Notes under the pieces: generated by a model
What the model was told of the DNA's origin: nothing
Seen by the model: the letters and a program-made list of their open reading frames with translations, nothing else
The model's database searches: none
Program-made: the position numbers and the translations under genes
From: Zwartia panacis
GTDB taxonomy: Bacteria > Pseudomonadota > Gammaproteobacteria > Burkholderiales > Burkholderiaceae_B
Direction of reading: 5' to 3'
DNA: 64,000 bases
Assembly: GCF_030410395.1 (NCBI RefSeq)
Contig: NZ_JAUHHF010000004.1
Span: 62,001-126,000 of the forward strand
Shown here: positions 56,549 to 64,000 of the stretch, in pieces
Layout of the letters: every line of letters begins with the position of its first letter
Numbering within the stretch: the stretch's first letter is position 1

Positions 56549-57421
56549 TCAGTTTGAAGCGCGCGCCGGACCCGTTTCAATTAATGCATCGGGCTGCGCG
56601 CACCACTCGCTCCAAGAGCCTCCATAGAGCGCCGCGCCTTGAAGGCCTGCAAGCTCCATTGCCAGCAGGAGATGACACGCAGCCACCCCTGATCCGCAAC
56701 TTGCGACAACCTGATCGGGTGAATGGCGACCCAATATCCTTAAAAATTCAGATCGGAGGACCTCAGGTGATTTAAAGCGGGACTCTTCATCCAGATTATT
56801 TTTAGAAAATCGACTTAAAGATCCGGGAATATGACCTGCCTTGGGGTCAAGGGTTTCATTTAAGCCTTGGAACCGATCTTCGGGTCGGCCATCAATAATC
56901 AACCGGTCTTGTCGTCCAAGCCCTGAGCGAACATCGGCATAGTTGACAGTTTTAGTCAGGGACGTTGTCCGCTTGAAATTTCCAACTGCCCGGCGAACGG
57001 GTTTGTCTGTCGTGAGAGGAAGACCCGCCTGGGTCCACGCTTGAATCGTTCCATCCAGAACTGCGACATGGGAATGTCCAACCCAACGTGCGCACCACCA
57101 CAGACGGGCGGCATACGAAGCACCTGGCGAATCATAGGCAACGATCAAGGTGTCGGTATTAACGCCTAACGCAGCAAGATCTGCCGCCAGACGGTCAGGG
57201 TCTGGCAAAGGATGACGTCCATTTGATCCATTGGGTGCACCACTGAGAACCTCACCCAAATTCAGATAGATGGCTCCAGGGATATGACCAGACTCATAAG
57301 CACGAAGTCCGAGCTCGGAATCCACCAAATCGTACCGACAATCGCAAATCAGTACTTTTGCAGGATTTTGTGTCAGTCGAGCCTGAAGCTCGGAAACCGT
57401 AATCAGTGGCGGGTTCTTCAT
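56549..57421 (-). CDS. Sulfurtransferase (thiosulfate/3-mercaptopyruvate type, tandem rhodanese)
   Basis: 290 residues with two rhodanese domains. The N-terminal one is inactive (AYDSPGASYAARLWW at the loop). The C-terminal one has the active cysteine Cys242 in SCGSGVAACHLL. The CGSG(V) loop is the 3-mercaptopyruvate sulfurtransferase form, whereas thiosulfate enzymes carry CRxG. The conserved AGHIPGS and HIPGAIYLNL stretches are present. Divergent from gmk. Likely roles are sulfur or cyanide handling. Confidence 0.9.
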   Translation of the reverse strand: MKNPPLITVSELQARLTQNPAKVLICDCRYDLVDSELGLRAYESGHIPGAIYLNLGEVLSGAPNGSNGRHPLPDPDRLAADLAALGVNTDTLIVAYDSPGASYAARLWWCARWVGHSHVAVLDGTIQAWTQAGLPLTTDKPVRRAVGNFKRTTSLTKTVNYADVRSGLGRQDRLIIDGRPEDRFQGLNETLDPKAGHIPGSLSRFSKNNLDEESRFKSPEVLRSEFLRILGRHSPDQVVASCGSGVAACHLLLAMELAGLQGAALYGGSWSEWCAQPDALIETGPARASN

Positions 57422-57512
57422 GTCCGTTACATTCCTTCAGTCATAAAAAGGGTTGTCGTGTTGAGCACTCTGCTATGCTTTTATCTTATCTAACTAATCT
57501 CCATTGTCACCT

Positions 57513-58139
57513 ATGTCTCTGGTAGCCGGAAACGTTTTTATGGTTGTCGCTCCAAGCGGGGCGGGGAAATCGAGCCTGGTCAATGCACTCCTGGCTCGAG
57601 ATCCCACTTTGTGCCTGTCTGTCTCTTGTACGACACGCCCTCCGCGATCTGGCGAGACTGACGGTAAAGACTATCGATTTGTGACTCGTGAGCAATTTGA
57701 TGCGCTGCGTCAAAACAACCAGTTGCTTGAATGGGCAGAAGTGCATGGTAATTTTTACGGTACCCCGCGGGACAAGATCGATCAGGCAGTCGCGTTTGGT
57801 CAGGACATTTTGCTTGAGATCGACTGGCAAGGTGCCCGACAAGTCAAGAAATTGTTTCCCGAGGCAATTGGTGTATTTATATTGCCGCCCTCGATTTCTA
57901 CGCTTAGAGAGCGACTCACACAACGGGGACAAGACGCTGAAACAGTCATTGAAAGGCGAATTGAGGCCGCGAGTGAGGAAATCTCTCATGCACCGGAGTT
58001 TGAATATGTTATTATTAATCAAGACTTTAGCGTTGCCTTGACACAATTAAGCCAGATCATTGAAACAGCCAAGTTGCGCTACCCTCGTCAACTTGCCAGA
58101 AATCCAGATCTATTTAGATCCTTTGATTTGCTCCCTTGA
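57513..58139 (+). CDS. gmk: Guanylate kinase
   Basis: Phosphorylates GMP to GDP. 208 residues from the ATG at 57513; an in-frame TTG nine bases upstream is less likely. The P-loop is [17 protein letters not shown], with the GMP-binding [20 protein letters not shown] and the lid [11 protein letters not shown]-like [11 protein letters not shown]. It starts the gmk-rpoZ-rsh group, which joins guanine nucleotide supply with (p)ppGpp signalling. No clear Shine-Dalgarno sequence is visible. Confidence 0.96.
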   Translation: MSLVAGNVFMVVAPSGAGKSSLVNALLARDPTLCLSVSCTTRPPRSGETDGKDYRFVTREQFDALRQNNQLLEWAEVHGNFYGTPRDKIDQAVAFGQDILLEIDWQGARQVKKLFPEAIGVFILPPSISTLRERLTQRGQDAETVIERRIEAASEEISHAPEFEYVIINQDFSVALTQLSQIIETAKLRYPRQLARNPDLFRSFDLLP

Positions 58140-58201
58140 TAGTTCGCTAAAGCTATACTAGTCATCACTTGTAAAACTCACACTTCTCAGACAGGATTTC
58201 C

Positions 58202-58405
58202 ATGGCCCGCATCACCGTTGACGATTGCCTCGAGCATATTCCTAACCGTTTTAAGCTCACATTGGCAGCTACGTACCGTGCGCGCGAACTCGCACAAGGC
58301 CACGCAGCGCGCCTGGACAGCAAAGATAAGCCTACAGTGACCGCTCTTCGCGAAGTTGCAGCAGGCTTGACCGGTATCGAAATGCTCCGCAAGGTTCCAA
58401 CCTGA
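58202..58405 (+). CDS. rpoZ: RNA polymerase omega subunit
   Basis: 67 residues. [20 protein letters not shown] and the [12 protein letters not shown] helix are the family core. Omega helps assemble the beta-prime subunit and forms part of the ppGpp site on polymerase. An AGGA ribosome site precedes the ATG. It sits 11 bases before the (p)ppGpp enzyme gene. TATACT at 58154-58159 could be a -10 for a local promoter, but no good -35 is seen. Confidence 0.96.
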   Translation: MARITVDDCLEHIPNRFKLTLAATYRARELAQGHAARLDSKDKPTVTALREVAAGLTGIEMLRKVPT

Positions 58406-58416
58406 GCTAATCAATC

Positions 58417-60708
58417 ATGGCCTTCCCCGGACTTCGGTATGCATCATCCGGGTTACTAGCCGCCCTGCGCGCAGGCTCACGTCTCACCCGAAGACCGACC
58501 GCTCCTCAAGAAAAACTTGGAGCGGTTTCTGGTTCAGCCACACCTGTTGTCACAGAAGCAGAACCCGCCATTGCTTCAATGGCTTCCCTGCAACTTCTGC
58601 TTGATGGCTATCTCGATGCCAAAGATGTTGCACTCGTTCGCGATGCCTATCGTTTTTCAGATCAGGCACATTTAGGACAGTTTCGTTCAAGCGGTTCTCC
58701 TTACATCAGCCATCCCATCTCGGTAGCTGAAATATGCGCAGGCTGGAAGCTTGATGTGGACGCCATCCGTGCCGCTTTGTTGCATGATGTCATGGAAGAC
58801 CAGGACATTGCGAAACAGGAGCTTCTCGAAAAATTTGGACCGGAGGTCGCTGAACTCGTAGATGGGCTCTCTAAACTTGACCGACTCGAATTTGCAAGCA
58901 AGGCACAGCAACAGGCTGAAAGCTTTAGAAAAATGTTGCTGGCTATGGCGCGAGATATTCGCGTCATTCTCATCAAGCTCGCTGATCGGTTGCACAATAT
59001 GCGCACGCTTGATGCGGTCAGTCCAGAAAAGCGCAGACGTGTTGCTCGTGAAACTCTGGATATCTATGCCCCAATCGCGCACAGATTAGGTTTGAATGCA
59101 CTGTACAGAGAACTGCAGGACCTCTGTTTTGCCGCGATTTATCCCAACCGCTACCGCGTACTCGAAAAGGCTGTGATGGCCGCGCGTGGCAATCGACGCG
59201 AGGTGTTGACGCGAATCGACGAGCAGGTTCGCGCAGCGTTACCCGCGGCTGGGATCGACAGCGAAGTCAGAGGACGTGAGAAAACTCTCTATGCCATCTA
59301 TAGCAAGATGGTCAAGCAAAAGAAAAGTCTGTCGAATGTGCTCGATATATATGGTTTTCGGGTAATCGTCAGAACCCTGCCTGAGTGTTATATGGCAATG
59401 GGGATTGTTCATCAGCTCTATCGGCCTGTTCCAGGCAAGTTCAAAGATTACATTGCCATCCCTAAAATCAACGGTTATCAATCTCTTCACACAACCTTGG
59501 TTGGACCATTTGGCACCCCCATCGAGTTTCAGTTTCGAACACACGATATGCACCAAGTGGCTGAGGAAGGCGTAGCGGCCCACTGGTTATACAAAGGGGA
59601 TCAGTCGAATCTTCAGGAAATTCAGTCGCGAACGAGCAAATCTCTGCAATCGCTATTGGATATACAAAATCAAACAGGGGATTCAACCGAGTTTCTCGAG
59701 CATGTAAAAGTCGACTTGTTTCCTGATGCTGTGTATGTCTTTACTCCCAAGGGAAAGATTGTTTCATTACCCCGTGGCGCCACGGCTGTAGATTTTGCCT
59801 ACAGCATCCACACAGATGTGGGCAATCATGCCGTGGGATGTAAAGTAAATGGTGAGGAAGTGCCTTTGCGCACTGAACTTGCAAATGGCGATTCAGTCTC
59901 CATCACGACCTCACAAACATCACGTCCAAGTGCCCAGTGGCTCAACTATGCAAGAACGGGTCGCGCGCGTTCAGAAATCAGACACTATCTGCGGACTTTG
60001 CAATACGATGAATCTGCAGCATTTGGCGAAAGAATGCTCACTCAGGCTTTAAGCGAGCTTAAACTGAGTCTACCAGCCAGTGATGACCCAATCTGGGAAA
60101 AATTAGCCAAATCGAGTGGAGCCAAGTCGCGCGAGGAAATTCTCGCGGATATTGGACTTGGAAAACGATTGGCTGCGGTTGTCGCTCGCCGCTTCGCGCC
60201 CGATCACCCATTAATTGCCACAACAGCTGCTGCGGATGATGAGATGTCGTCCGCAAAACTTACGCCCATCCAAATTCATGGAAATGAAGGTCAAGGTGTG
60301 CAACTAGCGCCTTGTTGCGGCCCCCTACCAGGCGACCAAATTATCGCTGGCATTCGTGTTGGACATGGTCTCGTCGTGCACACCGCAGAATGCCCTGTGG
60401 CTCTCAGAGCAAGAATCAAAGAGCCTGAGCGCTGGGTTGAAGTTGCCTGGGACGAAGAAACAGCTAAACATCTGTCGGCGCGAATTGATATCGTCGCTAA
60501 AAATGAACGCGGCGTATTGAGTCGAATCGCGGCAGAAGTTGCGCAGGCGGATTCCAATATCATTCACGTCACGATGCACGATGATGCAATGGCGACTGTC
60601 GTTCTCAATCTTACCGTTCAGGTCGACAGCCGCAGACATCTTGCGCAAGTTTTCCGTTCCATTCGACACGTTCCTCAAGTCAAAAAAATCATTCGAGCCA
60701 AAGGTTAA
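58417..60708 (+). CDS. spoT: Bifunctional (p)ppGpp synthetase/hydrolase (RelA/SpoT homologue)
   Basis: 763 residues. The hydrolase domain has SHPISVAEI and the metal-binding HD pair at 123-124 with ED at 127-128 (LLHDVMED). The synthetase domain has EKTLYAIYSKMVKQKKSL, DIYGFRVIV and the catalytic glutamate in IEFQFRT. TGS (VFTPKGKIVSLPRGATAVDF), helical and ACT (VAKNERGVLSRIAAEVAQ) domains follow. Both activities look intact. Position after rpoZ is typical for SpoT in this class. The first 50 residues are weakly conserved. Confidence 0.96.
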   Translation: MAFPGLRYASSGLLAALRAGSRLTRRPTAPQEKLGAVSGSATPVVTEAEPAIASMASLQLLLDGYLDAKDVALVRDAYRFSDQAHLGQFRSSGSPYISHPISVAEICAGWKLDVDAIRAALLHDVMEDQDIAKQELLEKFGPEVAELVDGLSKLDRLEFASKAQQQAESFRKMLLAMARDIRVILIKLADRLHNMRTLDAVSPEKRRRVARETLDIYAPIAHRLGLNALYRELQDLCFAAIYPNRYRVLEKAVMAARGNRREVLTRIDEQVRAALPAAGIDSEVRGREKTLYAIYSKMVKQKKSLSNVLDIYGFRVIVRTLPECYMAMGIVHQLYRPVPGKFKDYIAIPKINGYQSLHTTLVGPFGTPIEFQFRTHDMHQVAEEGVAAHWLYKGDQSNLQEIQSRTSKSLQSLLDIQNQTGDSTEFLEHVKVDLFPDAVYVFTPKGKIVSLPRGATAVDFAYSIHTDVGNHAVGCKVNGEEVPLRTELANGDSVSITTSQTSRPSAQWLNYARTGRARSEIRHYLRTLQYDESAAFGERMLTQALSELKLSLPASDDPIWEKLAKSSGAKSREEILADIGLGKRLAAVVARRFAPDHPLIATTAAADDEMSSAKLTPIQIHGNEGQGVQLAPCCGPLPGDQIIAGIRVGHGLVVHTAECPVALRARIKEPERWVEVAWDEETAKHLSARIDIVAKNERGVLSRIAAEVAQADSNIIHVTMHDDAMATVVLNLTVQVDSRRHLAQVFRSIRHVPQVKKIIRAKG

Positions 60709-60716
60709 GCATCACC

Positions 60717-61385
60717 ATGACGAAATCAGCAGTGATTGAACAGTCTCAACACGCAAAGGGTGAACTCCTGATCTGGACGGACGTGACCCCAGAAAATGAG
60801 CATGACTTTAATCAGTGGTACGACACTGAGCACATGCAAGAGCGCGCATCCATTCCTGGCTTTCAATGGTCACGTCGTTATCACTCCAAGACTGCGTCAC
60901 GCCCCTATCTGGCACTGTATCGTACCGATTCGTTGCATGTTTTTACCAGCGACGTTTATCGCCAGGCTTTTGAAAACCAAACAGAATGGTCGATACGCAA
61001 CTTCAGCGCCATGCGCAACACAAATCGGCGTGTCAATGCTGTGACAGAAGTTTTTGGCGCAGGGACCGGCGCTGCTGTCAGCCTCGTCTGTTTGGGTAAT
61101 ATAGAAAATGCACAACGCGCATTGAACGCTCATGAAGCTCTTCTTCAGGCGGTGACCGGAATCCTGACAGTGAGAATACTCACTCCAGATCCCGCGCTTT
61201 CAAAGCCCTTGCCATCTGAGGATGTGAGCAAAAGAGTCCTAGAGCCATTTATGGTCATCGATACGACCACGTTGGAAAGCGCCCAGATCGCTGGGGCCTG
61301 GATCAGCAACTTTTTAAGTTTGCCAACAGAGAGCCATCACACTTTCCAGCTTCTTTGGGATTTGCGTGCCACCGACCTGAAGTAA
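60717..61385 (+). CDS. DUF4286-like (dimeric alpha/beta barrel) protein of unknown function
   Basis: 222 residues. The first hundred, with DFNQWYDTEHMQERASIPGF and SRRY, resemble DUF4286/EthD-like ferredoxin-fold proteins that bind small aromatics or act on them. The second half (VSLVCLGNIENAQRALNAHE and on, FMVIDTTTLESAQIAGAWIS) may be a second, diverged copy of the fold. The gene starts eight bases after spoT and could be cotranscribed with it. I cannot assign a function. Confidence 0.72.
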   Translation: MTKSAVIEQSQHAKGELLIWTDVTPENEHDFNQWYDTEHMQERASIPGFQWSRRYHSKTASRPYLALYRTDSLHVFTSDVYRQAFENQTEWSIRNFSAMRNTNRRVNAVTEVFGAGTGAAVSLVCLGNIENAQRALNAHEALLQAVTGILTVRILTPDPALSKPLPSEDVSKRVLEPFMVIDTTTLESAQIAGAWISNFLSLPTESHHTFQLLWDLRATDLK

Positions 61386-61432
61386 TGACTTCAGATCACC
61401 CGAGTGGCATTGCTCAAGAAGAGTGACTGACT

Positions 61433-61469
61433 GCAAACTACTTTTTAACATTTGTTTTAAGTAGTTTGC
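61433..61469. repeat. Inverted repeat spanning the TRAP-protein stop codon
   Basis: GCAAACTACTT/AAGTAGTTTGC, a perfect 11-bp stem with a 15-base loop. The left arm contains the stop codon of the minus-strand TRAP gene and the right arm its last coding bases. It lies 47 bases after the convergent DUF4286-like gene. No U tract follows on either strand. Confidence 0.5.
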
Positions 61470-62517
61470 CAACTGTCTGGTTATAGTCAGCGACGCAAGA
61501 ATCTGAGCATCTTTCTGCCCATGCAGAAAGAACTTTTTGCGTCGCGAGCCGTTTCACCAACGCCAGATCTGCAGCCGTGGGGACGACCAGCGTCATTTGC
61601 CCCCGTGGTATCAATGCACATTCTTTACTTCCGGTGTTGCAATCAATTCCGCGTTTGGTCAGCTTTTCAGAGAACACCCATAAATTCTCAATGAGTTGCT
61701 CAATGTTCGCCTCGATAAATCCTTGCAAAGGTGGAGAAAGCTTATCCCAGGCTTTTTGATTGACAGCATGCACTTCTTGATTCCAGCCAATAGGCAGAGC
61801 AAACAAATGTGTGGTAACTGTGTACCACTTGGCGGTGTAACCTGACAGCGCTCCTGCGACTGCACAAGTAATCGTTTTCTTTTCAAGAGCATTCAGTACC
61901 TCACCAAATGGGATATTGACGCTTTTCGCACCCAGTGCTTCGAAAAGTTCAGCTTGGGTTTGCGTAATCGTCCTGATTGTTTGTCCGCGCAGGTCTGACA
62001 ATCCTCTCATCTCGGTATTACAGAATAAAAACTGAGCGCCATAGGGGGCAATGCCCAGCATCTTTATTTGCTGTGAGGACGAAAGGTAATGACTCAGCAC
62101 GGGTGAAAAGGCACTGGCGGTTTCTTTGGCAATGCTTGAACTGGATGCAAGTCCTGCTATGTCAACGGCTTCGAAAAGGGGATTGTCGGGTGCGTAATAT
62201 GAGAGTGGCAAGACGCCAAATTCAATCACCCCCTGCCCCATGAGACGCATCAGCTCCTGGCCTTTGAGGCCCATTTCGTCAAAACCCTTGATCTGAGCGG
62301 TGACTGCACCCGCAGAGCGTTCTGAAAGAGTGTCGCTCCAAAATGGTTTTTCAACATCTGTGTAAGTTAAACGTGTACTGCGCCCGCCGACAACATTCAA
62401 CTCAGTTTGAGGTAAAAACTGGGCAAAAGCATTGAGGGAAATGCTCAAAAACAGACCCAAAACCACCCGTAAGATGATGGTTCGATAAAAATCCGTAAAT
62501 AGGCGGTTGGTTTTCAT
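61438..62517 (-). CDS. TRAP transporter solute-binding protein (DctP family)
   Basis: About 359 residues from the ATG at 62517. The N-terminal signal peptide (LRVVLGLFLSISLNAFAQ) exports it to the periplasm. The DctP fold is indicated by GQELMRLMGQGVIEFGVLPL, LRGQTIRTITQTQAELFEAL, the conserved arginine region and NIPFGEVLNALEKKTITCAV. Two cysteines near the C-terminus (CSDSC) may pair. TRAP systems need DctQ/DctM membrane subunits, but none lies beside it; the neighbours are DUF4286-like and EamA genes. Substrate unknown, probably a carboxylate. Confidence 0.83.
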   Translation of the reverse strand: MKTNRLFTDFYRTIILRVVLGLFLSISLNAFAQFLPQTELNVVGGRSTRLTYTDVEKPFWSDTLSERSAGAVTAQIKGFDEMGLKGQELMRLMGQGVIEFGVLPLSYYAPDNPLFEAVDIAGLASSSSIAKETASAFSPVLSHYLSSSQQIKMLGIAPYGAQFLFCNTEMRGLSDLRGQTIRTITQTQAELFEALGAKSVNIPFGEVLNALEKKTITCAVAGALSGYTAKWYTVTTHLFALPIGWNQEVHAVNQKAWDKLSPPLQGFIEANIEQLIENLWVFSEKLTKRGIDCNTGSKECALIPRGQMTLVVPTAADLALVKRLATQKVLSAWAERCSDSCVADYNQTVGKLLKTNVKK

Positions 62518-62618
62518 AATGTAGGATTTTAGCAAGGCTCTGTCACGATACAAGATAAATAACAAGCGTATGATCTCAGTCGTACCCCCAAAATACACTA
62601 CAGATAGGAGTCTGGTCG

Positions 62619-63548
62619 ATGCCCCGGGTCACCGCCCTCAATTCAGCACAAGCATCCACCTACCCTGCCCAGCGGCCTTTGTTAGGCGTCGCTTCCTTAC
62701 TTCTTTCCTTGCTTCTATTGACAATGCTTGATGGCATGGGCAAGTGGGTCATGGCCGTCGGGGTTCCCCTGCTCGTTTTTTGCTGGTTTAGATACGCCAT
62801 TCATTTGGTTTTGTTGTTATTCATTATTTTGCCCAGCCGCGGATTGACTGTTTTTAAAAGCAAAATGCCGAAACTGCAGTGCTTGCGGGCAGCTGCGATG
62901 CTGGGATCGGCACTTTCTTTTTTTACTTCTTTAAGCTACCTGCACCAAGCCGAGGCGACGGCCTTGATTTTTATCGCACCACTTCTGATGCTTTCGATCG
63001 CTCCATGGGTTTTAAAGGAGCCCATCAGAAAATCGCGCTGGGTAGCCGCAGCGATTGGATTAGTCGGGGTGATGATAGTGATACGACCGTCTGCAGGACT
63101 GCCAGCGATGGGCGTCATCATGGGTCTCATCACAGCCTGTTTATTTACGGCTCAGCATCTTTTATCAAGAATGCTCGCCCACGACAGCGCATTCACAACG
63201 GTACTTTGGAGTGGAGCGATCGGTGCAGGAACACTGACATTAAGCTTGCCTTTTGTTCTTCCGGATGCCGTGGATATTCTTAAAACACTCAGCCCGCTTA
63301 ACTGGGTGATTTTATTGCTCAGTGGTGTTGCAGGCGGCTTGGGACACCTCTTACAGATTCAATCCTATCGATATGCTCCAGCGTCCTTGCTGGCGCCATT
63401 TATTTATATTCAGATTACTTTTGCCGCGACCATCGGATGGATCGTCTGGTCCCATTTACCCGATCAAACCACGTGGATCGGTATAGGTATTATTTGCGCA
63501 AGTGGAATATTCAATAGTCTGATTGAGTGGCGTCGGAGTCGTACTTGA
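62619..63548 (+). CDS. EamA/DMT superfamily permease
   Basis: 309 residues, ten predicted membrane helices in two EamA repeats (LTMLDGMGKWVMAVGVPLLV begins the first; MGLITACLFTAQHLLSRMLA begins the second). It is unlike the first EamA gene of the window beyond the shared fold. Substrate unknown. It is divergent from the TRAP gene across 101 bases and ends 14 bases from the convergent ABC ATPase gene. Confidence 0.87.
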   Translation: MPRVTALNSAQASTYPAQRPLLGVASLLLSLLLLTMLDGMGKWVMAVGVPLLVFCWFRYAIHLVLLLFIILPSRGLTVFKSKMPKLQCLRAAAMLGSALSFFTSLSYLHQAEATALIFIAPLLMLSIAPWVLKEPIRKSRWVAAAIGLVGVMIVIRPSAGLPAMGVIMGLITACLFTAQHLLSRMLAHDSAFTTVLWSGAIGAGTLTLSLPFVLPDAVDILKTLSPLNWVILLLSGVAGGLGHLLQIQSYRYAPASLLAPFIYIQITFAATIGWIVWSHLPDQTTWIGIGIICASGIFNSLIEWRRSRT

Positions 63549-63562
63549 TGTTCAGCCGCAGA

Positions 63563-64000
63563 TCATAGATCGAGACGACCAGAATGCAAAACAAGCTGCC
63601 TGTCACAACGGGCCGCCAATGATGGATCATGAGTCACCAAGATCAGAGTGGTGTTTTGTTGCCTTGCCAGTTCGAACATCAACTCAATGACTTTCGAACC
63701 TGTTGTTTCATCCAGACTACCTGTTGGCTCATCAGCAAAAATAAGGACTGGCTTTTGAACAAAAGCGCGAGCAATCGAAACGCGCTGCTGCTCTCCGCCA
63801 GATAATGTGGTTGGGTAATGATTGAGTCTTGCACCAAGCCCCACACGCAGCAACATTTGTTTGGCAGGTTCCTCCGCAGCAATCCCAGCCAATTCCAGAG
63901 GAAGCATGACATTTTCAATGGCAGTTAAATTTGGAAGAAGCTGAAAAGACTGGAATACAAAACCAACGTTATTTGCTCTAAAGGCTGCTCTTTCATCCTC
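63563..64000 (-). CDS. ABC transporter ATP-binding protein, YbbA-like (5' end missing)
   Basis: The open frame runs to the window edge with no start; 145 codons remain. The Q-loop is VGFVFQSFQLLPNLTAIENV, the ABC signature LSGGEQQRVSIARA, Walker B LIFADEPTGSLD and the switch VTHDPSL; only Walker A is missing. The closing TTLILVTHDPSLAARCDRQL and GRLDL match YbbA rather than LolD. YbbA/YbbP is a MacB-type exporter or envelope mechanotransmission pair usually next to tesA, none of which is visible here. Confidence 0.85.
   Translation of the reverse strand, partial: EDERAAFRANNVGFVFQSFQLLPNLTAIENVMLPLELAGIAAEEPAKQMLLRVGLGARLNHYPTTLSGGEQQRVSIARAFVQKPVLIFADEPTGSLDETTGSKVIELMFELARQQNTTLILVTHDPSLAARCDRQLVLHSGRLDL

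Overview
The window is chromosomal sequence from a betaproteobacterium, most probably a Burkholderiales member close to Alcaligenaceae. This rests on protein character and gene order, not on a database search. Diagnostic blocks are the run rpsB-tsf-pyrH-frr-uppS-cdsA-dxr-rseP-bamA-skp-lpxD-fabZ-lpxA-lpxB-rnhB-trmH, the ppsA/ppsR divergent pair beside smpB, folC-SPOR-cvpA-purF, recG-oxyR-ubiA, glnA-ntrB-ntrC, rdgB-hemW and gmk-rpoZ-rsh. The DNA is gene-dense. No gap between genes exceeds about 210 bases, and I saw no rRNA, tRNA, insertion sequence, prophage or CRISPR array.

Layout. 1-1495: an MBOAT O-acyltransferase and the first codons of a downstream partner. 1.7-5.6 kb: smpB, then phosphoenolpyruvate synthase and its regulatory kinase/phosphorylase. 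5.6-21.1 kb (minus strand): translation factors (S2, EF-Ts, RRF), UMP kinase, undecaprenyl-PP and CDP-diacylglycerol synthesis, DXP reductoisomerase, the envelope set RseP/BamA/Skp and the lipid A genes, ending in RNase HII and a SPOUT methyltransferase. 21.3-25.2 kb (plus): map, glnD, dsbB. 25.2-29.5 kb (minus): purF, cvpA, a SPOR protein, folC. 29.5-34.9 kb: small accessory genes, including two metabolite transporters/hydrolases, a lipoprotein and a thiolase/DUF35 pair. 34.9-47.7 kb (minus): DUF945, proC, ubiA, oxyR, recG, ridA, ntrC, ntrB, glnA, hemW, rdgB. 47.7-52.1 kb: a LysR-controlled catabolic cassette (acyl-CoA dehydrogenase, MmgE/PrpD protein, SDR) lying between rdgB and rph. 52.1-60.7 kb: rph, ggt, yicC, an SDR and a sulfurtransferase, gmk, rpoZ and the (p)ppGpp enzyme. 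60.7-64 kb: a DUF4286-like protein, an orphan TRAP solute-binding protein, an EamA transporter and a YbbA-type ABC ATPase cut by the window edge.

How it works together. The window carries several parts of the nitrogen-control circuit: GlnD, NtrB, NtrC and GlnA. Upstream of glnA is a perfect -24/-12 sigma-54 element with two NtrC-like dyads behind it. Genes are tightly packed. Many neighbours overlap by four bases (ATGA, GTGA and twice TTGA), and two convergent pairs share a TTAA in which both stop codons lie.

The least ordinary material is (i) the LysR/acyl-CoA dehydrogenase/MmgE-PrpD/SDR cassette, whose dehydrogenase lacks the usual C-terminal catalytic glutamate, and (ii) the thiolase/DUF35 pair, whose thiolase has an atypical active site. 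I did not find a clear defence system or other wholly new machinery; most of the window is housekeeping.
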